A DNA stretch of 64,000 nt from an uncultured Bacteroidales bacterium (lineage in GTDB: Bacteria > Bacteroidota > Bacteroidia > Bacteroidales > Muribaculaceae). A program made the position numbers and the translations under genes. The notes below the pieces were generated by a model. It was not told where the DNA came from and searched no databases. It saw only the letters and a list, made by a program, of their open reading frames with translations. Positions 35,232 through 43,280 of the stretch are shown here, piece after piece. The stretch lies in NCBI GenBank assembly GCA_902776435.1, contig CACYQB010000009.1:35159-99158 (forward strand). Reading direction: 5' to 3'. Position 1 is the first letter of the stretch. Each line of letters starts with the position of its first letter.

Positions 35232-35268
35232 AAGCCCCCACTATTTTCCCACTACTTTAGTGGGGCTT
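35232..35268. repeat. Second CACTACTTTAGTGGG palindrome
   Basis: CCCACTACTTTAGTGGGG (35248-35265) lies within a wider inverted repeat AAGCCCCCACTA/TAGTGGGGCTT (35232-35243, 35258-35268). It sits between the rep gene and the TerS-like gene in the 219-bp gap 35125-35343. It may be an origin, operator or terminator. Confidence 0.55.
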
Positions 35269-35343
35269 CACCCCTTCCTCATGCCTGAGGTGTCGAGGTC
35301 GAGGGAAGGAAGTACAGCATATAAAATTATATGCTTTTCGGTG

Positions 35344-36345
35344 CTAAATAAGGGGGTCGGTGTCTGGGCTGTCACCCTCATCACCAGTGCCAGCTTCCAG
35401 TGCTGCTGCAAGCTGCTGGGACAAATCCCACTTGCTGGTGTCTGCTTCCCTCATCTTACCAAGAATGGCTTTAACTTGCCTTTTTCTGCTGTCCTTGTCA
35501 GCCTTACTTAGGACTTCATCAGGGAAAGAATTAATGCGATTATACAGCATCTTCTTCACCTCCTGAAGGGTCTTGCTGTCATTCAGGCTATCTTCAACCA
35601 GTACCAGTGCAATGATGCTGGCTGTGGATAAATCAGCCTTACTTGTCGGTGCTTCAACTTGTGCCATTGGTATTAGTCTTTTATATTGTTGATATAAATC
35701 TTCCTTGAAGATGCTTTGCCAGTCAGGATTGATCAGGTTTGCAAGCATCACCCCTTTCCCATGATTCAGCACACTGGGCTTCAGGTAGTGGGCTTCCCAC
35801 TTCAGGAAGTAGCCCTGAGGATTCCAGCCAGCTTCCTGAATGATTTTCCTTCTGCTCATGCCCTGCTTCATTTCGATGTTCTTGCCAGCATCATACATCT
35901 TCAGCCTAACATTTGAATCTTGCCAGCTTGTGAAGTTGCCCTTGTCCTTGCCATTGACATATTGCTGAAGGTGTTCACTGGGCTTTGCCTTGTGGTGCTG
36001 TATGTAGTCCCTCGGCTTCACCTCGACTGGTATGATCACCCCATATTCAAACACTTCCACAATGCTGTCCCACAAGTCCACATGAAGCATCTTCCCAATG
36101 TAGTCAATGGCTGCTTGGAAGGCTTCAGGGTCATAGGTGAAGTTATGCCCTTGCCAGTAATACATGATGCTGCCCTGAAGCTTCAGGAAGCTGTCAGGAT
36201 TCCAGTAGATGTCCAGCCCTTCACAGCCTTCCAGTCGGTATCTTGCAGCCCCAGTGGGGTAGGTAGCAACAATTTGGCAATGTCCAAAAAAAGGGCTAAC
36301 TTTGCCACCCTGATTCGGCTTTATTATGCTAATGAAGTCAATCAT
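35344..36345 (-). CDS. Phage/plasmid replication protein, II/X-like family
   Basis: A protein of 333 residues from the ATG at 36345 (MIDFISIIKPNQGG); a longer frame begins with TTG at 36405. It shows the pattern of Bacteroidota phage/plasmid replication proteins of the II/X (filamentous phage gene II) type: LKLQGSIMYYWQGHNFTY near 75-95, VFEYGVIIPVEVKPRDYI near 125-142, VRLKMYDAGKNIEM near 168 and LKWEAHYLKPSVLNHG near 205. The C-terminal 100 residues are variable and acidic. By analogy it would nick the element for rolling-circle replication; the catalytic tyrosine cannot be fixed by eye. It follows the 36408-36908 gene by 62 bp. Confidence 0.6.
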   Translation of the reverse strand: MIDFISIIKPNQGGKVSPFFGHCQIVATYPTGAARYRLEGCEGLDIYWNPDSFLKLQGSIMYYWQGHNFTYDPEAFQAAIDYIGKMLHVDLWDSIVEVFEYGVIIPVEVKPRDYIQHHKAKPSEHLQQYVNGKDKGNFTSWQDSNVRLKMYDAGKNIEMKQGMSRRKIIQEAGWNPQGYFLKWEAHYLKPSVLNHGKGVMLANLINPDWQSIFKEDLYQQYKRLIPMAQVEAPTSKADLSTASIIALVLVEDSLNDSKTLQEVKKMLYNRINSFPDEVLSKADKDSRKRQVKAILGKMREADTSKWDLSQQLAAALEAGTGDEGDSPDTDPLI

Positions 36346-36407
36346 TTTATAATCCAATTGAGGGGGTCTGCTGTGAAGCATTCCCCCTCTTTCGTACCTC
36401 GGCAATA

Positions 36408-36908
36408 TCAGTTGCCACTTTTGACATAGCTGGTTAAAAACCTCATCACTTGTGGCATATCATTGGGGTTGCCCATGCCAGCGAAATAGAAGATGCTGAT
36501 GCTTTCCCACTGGTCGGTGCTATGCATCACAATCAGGTCACCAGTGTCCCTCACATTGCCTTTATAATTGGTAATGCCAATAGTGCCATAACCAATAAAA
36601 AGGGGATACAATGGCACTTGCCAAATTTGTGTCCTACACACAAAAGGCTTGTACTTCTTCAGGGGTGATTCCTCGGCTACCTTGAATGTACCGATAAGCT
36701 GCCCCACTACTGGGTGCATGGCATTCCTTCCTTTGTGCTGTACATTGGTCATTTCATTCCCTCGGCTAATTGACAGCCTATTAGGAAGAATCTTGCAGCC
36801 CTGCTGCCAGTAGTAGCTTGATTTAGTTCCTTTCTTGTGCTGGTAGATAGCCACCAGCATCGACTTGCTAATAAACTCCTCAATCATGATATAATCCCCT
36901 TTTCTCAT
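36408..36908 (-). CDS. Uncharacterised protein of the tRNA-Arg element
   Basis: A protein of 166 residues if it starts at the ATG at 36908, which overlaps the stop of the excisionase-like gene in ATGA. A second ATG at 36887 (MIEEFISKSM) follows the motif GGATTATATCATGATT, which is shared with the rep and integrase starts, so 159 residues is also possible. Some parts are basic and aromatic (YQHKKGTKSSYYWQQGCKIL); others are Gly/Ile-rich (YPLFIGYGTIGITNYKGN). No known domain or catalytic motif is visible. Its place between excisionase and replication protein suggests a replication accessory or regulator, but this is only context. Confidence 0.6.
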   Translation of the reverse strand: MRKGDYIMIEEFISKSMLVAIYQHKKGTKSSYYWQQGCKILPNRLSISRGNEMTNVQHKGRNAMHPVVGQLIGTFKVAEESPLKKYKPFVCRTQIWQVPLYPLFIGYGTIGITNYKGNVRDTGDLIVMHSTDQWESISIFYFAGMGNPNDMPQVMRFLTSYVKSGN

Positions 36909-37240
36909 TGCTTTGCACTGATGTAGTGTTTCTCCATGAAGGCTTCGATGTCAGCCCTACGCACATAAATCTTCCTACCGAACTGGCTGAAGGGGATCAC
37001 CCTTTTGTCACGATAGTCTTGCCATGTCTTTGCCGATACTCCCAGCATCTTCCTTGCCTCGGCACTCTCAATCCACTGGCTATTTACTTCCTCGGCTGAT
37101 TTGGTTTGAAGTGTGTCCTTCACTTCATTCAGCAAGTCCTTGATGCCTTCCCACTCAGCCTGAGGAAGCATCACTACTGAAGGCATTGCTGCTGGTGTTG
37201 TTTTGTTTGTCATTGCTTTTAATTTCATCAGGGAAAACAA
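36905..37240 (-). CDS. Excisionase-like helix-turn-helix protein
   Basis: A protein of 111 residues; internal ATGs (for example 37213, MTNKTTPAAMPSV) are alternative starts. The C-terminal half is a MerR-type winged helix of the excisionase/AlpA group: SAEARKMLGVSAKTWQDYRD, then VIPFSQFGRKIYVRRADIEA, ending FMEKHYISAKQ. Such proteins bind near attachment sites and control excision, or activate element genes as AlpA does. A -7 box lies 35 bp upstream (37275-37282), so this gene probably leads a transcript covering the rep and TerS-like genes. Confidence 0.8.
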   Translation of the reverse strand: MFSLMKLKAMTNKTTPAAMPSVVMLPQAEWEGIKDLLNEVKDTLQTKSAEEVNSQWIESAEARKMLGVSAKTWQDYRDKRVIPFSQFGRKIYVRRADIEAFMEKHYISAKQ

Positions 37241-37274
37241 TTCACAACATTGTGACTTGATTCTGATTTCGATG

Positions 37275-37282
37275 CAAAATTA
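37275..37282 (-). promoter_or_regulatory. -7 box of the excisionase-rep-TerS transcript
   Basis: TAATTTTG on the minus strand, directly before the excisionase-like gene. No clear -33. Confidence 0.5.
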
Positions 37283-37394
37283 TAATGCGGTAAAATAGAA
37301 GGAAGAAAAAGAAAAATGCGTAAAATTTCGGCTTATTACACCGATTTTTTACGCAATAATTTTGCTCAAATGAATGCCTTCAAGACTTATGCTT

Positions 37395-38081
37395 TCATGC
37401 CTTTTGCCATTTTTCCCATGCAGTTAGCCAGTTCTGGACTTGCTGTGCTTTTTCTCTGCCGACAGCACCTGAAAAGCCTTCTTCAGTAATGGCTACCTTG
37501 CCAGTGTAACCAAAAGCCAACATTATATCATAAATCAAAGAATTAAATGCTACCTTTTTGGCATTAGTAATGCCAGTGAATTGAAAAGCAAGTGTGATGC
37601 CCCATGCCAGCTTCCCAAGTGTAGCATTTTTCCCCTTTGGGAAAAAAGTATCATCATCAGTGGCTGCAATTCGCAAAAAATCATCATCAGTATATTTGTC
37701 AGGCTCTATAGGCTCATCAGTGGCTCTTGAGTCTATTTTTATTGCTGCATAGTATAATATTTGTTTTAGAATCTCACTGCTTGCTGGTATTGACACTTTC
37801 ATTTCAGTCCCTTTAACTTGCTTCCCTTTGGGCTTTTTGATTGTTCCTTTTACTTCGATGTCGCTGCCCTCACAAGCTACCAATAATCCTATCAATGCTG
37901 GAAGTCCTTTAATGCTGCCTTCTTCCTTTTCATACCTAAATTGGCGAAATGCTGTAGCAATACTACGGATTAGTGTGTAGTCATAAGGCACACCATGTTT
38001 CTTCAAGACTTGCTTGATAACCTTGATATTATTGATAATTTCACCAGTCAGTTTTTTAGGTTGTTCAAGTTCCATAGGCAT
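37395..38081 (-). CDS. Uncharacterised cargo-type protein of the tRNA-Arg element
   Basis: A protein of 228 residues with no domain I recognise. It starts with a helical, basic region (GEIINNIKVIKQVLKKHGVP, then IRSIATAFRQFRYEKEEG), continues with a Lys-rich loop (KGTIKKPKGKQVKG) and an acidic patch (DEPIEPDKYTDDDFLRIAAT), and ends with alternating hydrophobic helices and WLTAWEKWQKA. No signal peptide or clear membrane helix. It lies between the integrase and excisionase genes, the slot where satellites and integrative elements often keep accessory genes such as phage defence; that is inference only. Confidence 0.6.
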   Translation of the reverse strand: MPMELEQPKKLTGEIINNIKVIKQVLKKHGVPYDYTLIRSIATAFRQFRYEKEEGSIKGLPALIGLLVACEGSDIEVKGTIKKPKGKQVKGTEMKVSIPASSEILKQILYYAAIKIDSRATDEPIEPDKYTDDDFLRIAATDDDTFFPKGKNATLGKLAWGITLAFQFTGITNAKKVAFNSLIYDIMLAFGYTGKVAITEEGFSGAVGREKAQQVQNWLTAWEKWQKA

Positions 38082-38128
38082 ATAATATCTTATGCTTTTG
38101 TGTTACTATATAAGGGGTAGGCTACTGG

Positions 38129-39553
38129 CTACTTGTCGAGGGTAGCCAGTACCGATTCCACTTCTTCTTTACTCATGCCCTGAATCAGTGCAAGAAGCTG
38201 TGCCTTCTTGTCGGCTGGGCTACCAAATACCGATTCCAGTGCCTTGTCATTCTCATCAGTGCTGAAGTTGCCCATGTAGCCTTCAGTTGTTTGCAGCTTG
38301 GAATGTGCCAGCAAAGACTTCACCTTGTTGCTTTCAATGCCCTTTTGTGCTGCTGCTTTCGCAAAGGAATGTCGGCTGATATGCATGGACACTTTCTTGC
38401 TGATGCCAGCCTTTTCAGCCAGCTTCTTCAGGCTCTTATTGATCAGGGCATTTTTAGTCCCTATTTCTTCAAATAGTTTCTGCTTCATGTCGCTGGGCAG
38501 GGTGTCCCTATCAGCCTGAGAAATGGCACTTGCATAGGTCTTGCGGTTGTCCATGAAGGGGAAGATGTAGTCAGTAGGCTTGCTGGCTTCAGTCCTATAT
38601 AAGTCAAGAATGGCTGCTGCTTGTGCCACAAGCTTCAAGTCCCTTGTCTTGTGATTCTTGCCCATTTGATAATTAAGCCTTCCACCCTCGACATTCAGCC
38701 AGCGCAATTGCAGTAGATCACCAGCCCTGATGCCAGCACAATAGAAGCTAAACAAGAAGCAATTTCGGCTGTGCCAGTCAAGACTACCTTCAGCCAGTTC
38801 CAGTGCTTCCAGTGCCTGAATTTCGGCTGTGTCCAGCTTTTCCTTTTCGGTCTTGACCTTGCTATAAGTGAAAACTAAAAAGGGGTTCTTATCGGCTGTG
38901 ATATAGCCCAGCTTGACAGCTTCCTTCATCATAGCCCTGAAAACTTTCAGCACCACTGCAATAGTGTTTTGGTGAAGCATCTTCCCTGCTTCTTTCTTGC
39001 TTCTTGAATTGTGAAGGGTGTGAAGGTAGGCATCAAACCTTGTTAGGAATTCAGGGGTGATTTCACTAAACAGCAATTCTTTCTTGTGGTTCATCTTCTT
39101 GTCGAGGAAGCCAGCCAGCTTGTTCAGGAAGCCATTGTAGCACTTCCAATTCCTGATGCCACCAGCATTAAGAATCTGCTGTGTCCTTTCGGCTGCAAAG
39201 CCAGTCATGTCACCAGCATCAATCTTCAAGAAGGTCTTGGACTTTTCTTCACCCTTCACCAGCCTTGCAACATTCTCGGCTGTGGGTGCTGCATCATCTT
39301 CCTTCAGTTCCTTGAAGGTCTTTTTGGCTTCTGCAAGAATGTCTGCTAATTCCTGATTCAGCTTCTTTGCATCAGGGTTGCTGGGCTTAATCCATTTGTC
39401 CCCCTTATATTCAGTGCTGAAGTCACTTTTTCGGTTCAGGTAAATGTCGGTCTTTACTCTTTTTCTCTTGCCTGCAATAGTGATACACAGCAAAATGTTA
39501 TATTGCTGCTTCTTGTTCGGCTTTGCATTCAGTTCAAATCTATAAGTTGCCAT
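38129..39553 (-). CDS. int: Tyrosine recombinase/integrase of the tRNA-Arg element
   Basis: A protein of 474 residues; the start is the ATG at 39553 (MATYRFELNAKPNKKQQY), as the longer frame begins with TTG. Residues 1-90 are an arm-binding-type domain, 110-220 a SAM-like core-binding domain (LNKLAGFLDKKMNHKKELLF), and 240-430 the catalytic domain: Arg in FYCAGIRAGDLLQLRW, His-x-x-Arg in MHISRHSFAKAAAQKG, and the nucleophile Tyr in LQTTEGYMGNFSTDE. All catalytic residues seem present, so it should be active. It would insert the element at tRNA-Arg(CCT). A -7 box at 39579 gives a short leader. Confidence 0.93.
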   Translation of the reverse strand: MATYRFELNAKPNKKQQYNILLCITIAGKRKRVKTDIYLNRKSDFSTEYKGDKWIKPSNPDAKKLNQELADILAEAKKTFKELKEDDAAPTAENVARLVKGEEKSKTFLKIDAGDMTGFAAERTQQILNAGGIRNWKCYNGFLNKLAGFLDKKMNHKKELLFSEITPEFLTRFDAYLHTLHNSRSKKEAGKMLHQNTIAVVLKVFRAMMKEAVKLGYITADKNPFLVFTYSKVKTEKEKLDTAEIQALEALELAEGSLDWHSRNCFLFSFYCAGIRAGDLLQLRWLNVEGGRLNYQMGKNHKTRDLKLVAQAAAILDLYRTEASKPTDYIFPFMDNRKTYASAISQADRDTLPSDMKQKLFEEIGTKNALINKSLKKLAEKAGISKKVSMHISRHSFAKAAAQKGIESNKVKSLLAHSKLQTTEGYMGNFSTDENDKALESVFGSPADKKAQLLALIQGMSKEEVESVLATLDK

Positions 39554-39578
39554 AATCAAATCATTTTATAATCCACTG

Positions 39579-39586
39579 CAAATATA
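39579..39586 (-). promoter_or_regulatory. -7 box for the integrase gene
   Basis: TATATTTG on the minus strand, 26 bp before the ATG at 39553. The motif GGATTATAAAATGATT lies between it and the start codon and encodes a two-codon ATG-ATT-TGA minimal frame. Confidence 0.55.
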
Positions 39587-39601
39587 GGCACTTTTCATTT
39601 T

Positions 39602-39623
39602 ACTGGCAAATCTACTGGCAAAA
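39602..39623 (-). promoter_or_regulatory. Candidate integrase arm sites, right end
   Basis: ACTGGCAAA twice with 13-bp period, a counterpart to 34164-34184. Confidence 0.6.
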
Positions 39624-39738
39624 TTTTCACATTTTATTGCCTTCTATTATATTCTAATTCAAAAATAAATTTTACCTTTGCAGTGTTTTTCAGGTAGTTA
39701 TGAATATTTCAAGATACAGCAAATTACTATTTAAGTAG

Positions 39739-39753
39739 TCCCAGCGGGAGTAC
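39739..39753 (+). repeat. attR: direct repeat of the tRNA-Arg 3' end
   Basis: TCCCAGCGGGAGTAC, identical to 34089-34103, followed directly by the displaced chromosomal sequence that once lay behind the tRNA. Confidence 0.88.
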
Positions 39754-39757
39754 GAGA

Positions 39758-39793
39758 TTGAAACGCCTGAGCCATGCGGCCCAGGCGTTTCAA
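39758..39793 (+). terminator. Displaced original tRNA-Arg terminator
   Basis: A 12-bp perfect stem (TTGAAACGCCTG, CAGGCGTTTCAA) with 12-nt loop, 4 bp after attR. Before insertion it stood just behind the tRNA. Confidence 0.7.
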
Positions 39794-39832
39794 GTTTAGA
39801 GAATAGAGTTTAGCGGTTAGTGGAGTAATAGA

Positions 39833-39883
39833 TTAGGGTTTAGTGGCTAGAGGAGAAATTTCCTCATCACCACTAAACCCTAA
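39833..39883. repeat. TTTAGGG-type inverted repeat after rubrerythrin
   Basis: A 14-bp perfect inverted repeat (TTAGGGTTTAGTGG at 39833-39846, CCACTAAACCCTAA at 39870-39883) enclosing a second stem (GAGGA/TCCTC). It belongs to the CCTAAA-type family and probably ends the rubrerythrin transcript. The gene-free stretch 39554-39920 otherwise holds the right end of the element. Confidence 0.65.
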
Positions 39884-39920
39884 ATGTTAATCTTCACTGA
39901 CGCGGGCGTGCGTCGGTGCC

Positions 39921-40472
39921 TTACTTCTTGAAGAAGCGGTTGTAGAGGCCGGTGAAGCCCTGTCCGTGGCGTGCCTCGTCGCGGGCCATCTCGTGAACGG
40001 TGTCGTGGATGGCGTCAAGGTTCTGAGCCTTAGCCAGCTTGGCGATGCGGAACTTGTCCTCACAGGCACCGGCTTCGGCAGCCATGCGTTTCTCGAGGTT
40101 GGTCTTGGTGTCCCAAACTACCTCGCCCAGCAGCTCAGCGAACTTGGCGGCGTGCTCGGCCTCCTCAAAGGCATAGCGCTTGAAGGCCTCGGCTACCTCG
40201 GGATAGCCCTCACGGTCGGCCTGACGTGACATAGCCAGGTACATGCCCACCTCGGAGCATTCGCCCTCGAAGTGCGCCTTGAGTCCAGCGAGGATTTCGG
40301 GGTCAACGCCCTTAGCTACGCCAATCACATGCTCGGCGGCATAGGTTACTTCCTCGTCTTCCTTGAGTTCCTTGAACTTCTCGGCGGGTTGTTTACACTG
40401 TGGACATTTCTCGGGGGGCGTATCACCCTCGTGTACATAACCGCACACGGTGCAGATCCATTTCTTTGCCAT
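39921..40472 (-). CDS. rbr: Rubrerythrin, N-terminal rubredoxin type
   Basis: A protein of 183 residues. The rubredoxin iron site stands at the N-terminus ([10 protein letters not shown], then [14 protein letters not shown]), ahead of the ferritin-like diiron domain with ligand helices [20 protein letters not shown] and [28 protein letters not shown]. This domain order is that of reverse rubrerythrins, hydrogen-peroxide reductases of anaerobes. It lies 102 bp after a small rubredoxin gene on the same strand, which may pass it electrons. A promoter upstream of the rubredoxin gene probably serves both. Confidence 0.92.
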   Translation of the reverse strand: MAKKWICTVCGYVHEGDTPPEKCPQCKQPAEKFKELKEDEEVTYAAEHVIGVAKGVDPEILAGLKAHFEGECSEVGMYLAMSRQADREGYPEVAEAFKRYAFEEAEHAAKFAELLGEVVWDTKTNLEKRMAAEAGACEDKFRIAKLAKAQNLDAIHDTVHEMARDEARHGQGFTGLYNRFFKK

Positions 40473-40574
40473 AATTGTTGATTCGATTGATTATTCTTTA
40501 TTAGTAAGTTAAACAGATTTTTAGTTAATACTCAGATAAAACACTCTGGACTTGAGTCTAAACGAGAGCGGATT

Positions 40575-40688
40575 TTACTCAGTCACTTCCTCAAAATCCT
40601 CGGGACCAACGCCGCACAGCGGGCACTCCTCGGGAGGTGTGTCACCCTCATGGATGTAACCACACACATTGCATTTCCATTTCTTCAT
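40575..40688 (-). CDS. Minimal rubredoxin-like protein
   Basis: A 37-residue protein (start ATG at 40688): [20 protein letters not shown], then [17 protein letters not shown]. The two CxxC pairs (C6, C9, C22, C25) bind one iron as in rubredoxins, but it is shorter than the usual 52-54 residues. The sequence closely resembles the rubredoxin part of the following rubrerythrin. It has a complete promoter (40735-40767) and is probably co-transcribed with rbr, acting in oxidative stress defence as electron donor. Small size makes it easy to miss in annotation. Confidence 0.85.
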   Translation of the reverse strand: MKKWKCNVCGYIHEGDTPPEECPLCGVGPEDFEEVTE

Positions 40689-40734
40689 TGTCGTGAATTG
40701 CATTAAAACGGTTAATAAATAGATTTGTTGGTTA

Positions 40735-40767
40735 CAAAGTTAATCTATCGGACAGCTAAAATCCAAA
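40735..40767 (-). promoter_or_regulatory. Promoter of the rubredoxin-rubrerythrin operon
   Basis: On the minus strand: TTTG (-33) at 40764-40767, 21-bp spacer, TAACTTTG (-7) at 40735-40742. Leader of about 40 nt. Confidence 0.7.
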
Positions 40768-40787
40768 TTTTTTTATCCTTTTTTGTG

Positions 40788-40823
40788 AAAAAATCCCCAC
40801 AATGCAATCTGCACTGCGGGGAT
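40788..40823 (-). terminator. Rho-independent terminator of gapA
   Basis: On the minus strand ATCCCCGCAGTGCAGATTGC then GTGGGGAT forms a stem (ATCCCC/GGGGAT plus inner TGCA pairs), followed by a run of T. Confidence 0.75.
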
Positions 40824-40847
40824 AATCGTTTAGCAAGACTGGGCTAA

Positions 40848-41894
<1,047 letters not shown>

Positions 41895-41949
41895 TTAATA
41901 ATTTTTTAATAAATAATGCAGTTATATAACGGTTGTTTGTTTTTTTTGT

Positions 41950-41957
41950 TATCTTTG
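41950..41957 (+). promoter_or_regulatory. -7 box possibly driving mscL
   Basis: TATCTTTG on the plus strand, 193 bp before mscL. If used, mscL has a long leader; no other gene is downstream. Confidence 0.35.
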
Positions 41958-41996
41958 CCATGACTTTACTCATGGTAATGTCATACAATACGACTG

Positions 41997-42004
41997 CAAA
42001 ATTA
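41997..42004 (-). promoter_or_regulatory. -7 box of gapA
   Basis: TAATTTTG on the minus strand, about 112 bp before the gapA start. Confidence 0.45.
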
Positions 42005-42150
42005 ACTAAAATATTTTGATAATATTGACATTAAGGTAGCAAAATGCTTCTTTTTTTGGTTCAATTAAGAATGTTTAATAGTTAATCCGCTGAGATTGGA
42101 AGTGATAGACAACTTTATATTATTCATTAATCTTTAAAACTTGAAGAATT

Positions 42151-42648
42151 ATGGGATTTATCAAAGAATTTAAAGAGTTTGCCATGAAGGGCAATGTGAT
42201 GGACATGGCTGTCGGTGTTATCATCGGTGGTGCATTTGGCAAGATTGTCACCTCGCTGGTTGACGATGTCTTGATGCCCGCTATCGGTCTGCTGACTGGC
42301 GGTGTGGATCTCTCAGGTCTGGAATATCACTTGCCTCCCGTTTCTGAGATGGTTGGCGATGCCGCTTCGGCCGTCGGTGCCGAGGGTGCTGTCGAGGCAG
42401 TTGCTGACGCTGCCAGCACAGTTGCCGCCAATGCCGGTGTGGCTACCGAGGCCACTGGCGCTGTGCTCAAGTATGGCTTGTTCCTCCAGAACGTGATTGA
42501 CTTCCTGATCATCGCACTGTGCATCTTCTTGATGATCAAGGCCATGAACAAGCTCATGCCCAAGAAGGAAGAGCCCGAAGCTCCCGCTGGTCCCACTCAG
42601 GAAGAGCTGCTCACTGAGATCCGTGACCTGATGAAGAACCAGAAGTAA
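42151..42648 (+). CDS. mscL: Large-conductance mechanosensitive channel MscL
   Basis: A protein of 165 residues. The N-terminus [20 protein letters not shown] with [20 protein letters not shown] is the amphipathic helix and pore helix TM1 of MscL; TM2 is [20 protein letters not shown] near 111-130, followed by a cytoplasmic helix ([13 protein letters not shown]). The periplasmic loop (about residues 55-108) is longer than in E. coli and very rich in Ala, Val, Gly and Glu. The channel opens under membrane tension to release solutes in hypo-osmotic shock. Monocistronic with a strong hairpin behind it. Confidence 0.93.
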   Translation: MGFIKEFKEFAMKGNVMDMAVGVIIGGAFGKIVTSLVDDVLMPAIGLLTGGVDLSGLEYHLPPVSEMVGDAASAVGAEGAVEAVADAASTVAANAGVATEATGAVLKYGLFLQNVIDFLIIALCIFLMIKAMNKLMPKKEEPEAPAGPTQEELLTEIRDLMKNQK

Positions 42649-42682
42649 TCGCTGCTCTTCACATTTCACTATCAGAATCATG

Positions 42683-42717
42683 CACGCCTGTGCCCCGCTA
42701 TCTGGGACACAGGCGTG
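42683..42717 (+). terminator. Terminator of mscL
   Basis: A 10-bp perfect stem (CACGCCTGTG, CACAGGCGTG) followed by CCGTTTT. Confidence 0.7.
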
Positions 42718-42749
42718 CCGTTTTACTGATTCCCGTTGCCCACCCCGCT

Positions 42750-42784
42750 AAAAAAAAGGCTACACCACTACACGCGGTATAGCC
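42750..42784 (-). terminator. Rho-independent terminator of the LuxR-type gene
   Basis: On the minus strand GGCTATACC and GGTGTAGCC form a 9-bp stem followed by eight T. Confidence 0.7.
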
Positions 42785-42811
42785 CTCTGTTAGTTTAGGG
42801 TAAAGACGTTA

Positions 42812-43030
42812 TTAATCGTTGATTTTTAACAGTCCTGTTCGGTATGCTTTACCGATAAGTTCAGCAACGTTGCGAGAGTTAGTTTTCCGCAACAGCTGTT
42901 TGCGGTGATACTCCACAGTGTTAGAAGAGATGAAAATCTTTTCACCTATTTCTTTGCTGTTATACCCTGATGACAGCAATTCAAGTACTTCCTTTTCTCT
43001 GGAAGTCAGTTCAATTTTGGGGGCACTCAT
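42812..43030 (-). CDS. Stand-alone LuxR/GerE-type DNA-binding protein
   Basis: A protein of only 72 residues consisting almost entirely of a LuxR-type helix-turn-helix: LTSREKEVLELLSSGYNSKE, then SSNTVEYHRKQLLRKTNSRN and VAELIGKAYRTGLL. No receiver or ligand domain is attached, so it may act alone, like GerE, or work with a separate sensor. It has its own promoter with both boxes (43073-43104) and its own terminator. Targets unknown. The intergenic stretch 43031-43280 shows no other gene. Confidence 0.88.
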   Translation of the reverse strand: MSAPKIELTSREKEVLELLSSGYNSKEIGEKIFISSNTVEYHRKQLLRKTNSRNVAELIGKAYRTGLLKIND

Positions 43031-43072
43031 AATATCACGATTTTTGATAAGATGCTAATTTTAACATAGTTG

Positions 43073-43104
43073 CAAAAATACGTAGTAAAACGTATCAAAC
43101 CAAA
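43073..43104 (-). promoter_or_regulatory. Promoter of the small LuxR-type gene
   Basis: On the minus strand: TTTG (-33) at 43101-43104, 20-bp spacer, TATTTTTG (-7) at 43073-43080. Confidence 0.65.
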
Positions 43105-43280
43105 CAAAATGGCAATAATTTAGACAAAATGATATCAAAACTATTTCTTTCAGTAGAAAAAACTGATTATATGCAACCAATTGTTAGCTAATTGCCCTAA
43201 CTTGGGCCTCTCTATCAGGTGTGAAAGCGGCTTGCACGACACTTTCCGGCTGCTCTCGAAAGGGCTCCAGAACCCATAAT

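Larger units (their letters stand above)
34104..39753. mobile_element. Integrated element in tRNA-Arg, possibly satellite-like
   Basis: A 5650-bp segment between 15-bp direct repeats of the tRNA-Arg end. It carries six genes, all on the minus strand: integrase at the right end, an unknown 228-residue protein, an excisionase-like HTH, an unknown protein, a phage II/X-like replication protein and a TerS-like HTH at the left end. Each end also carries two ACTGGCAAA repeats (34164-34184, 39602-39623) fitting integrase arm sites. Both ends show hairpins: one supplies a new terminator to the tRNA, the other is the original. No mobilisation relaxase with a clear HUH motif, capsid or toxin gene is seen. 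It is apparently complete. The base composition and codon style (many TGCTGC and CTCGGC strings) differ from the flanks. Confidence 0.88.
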
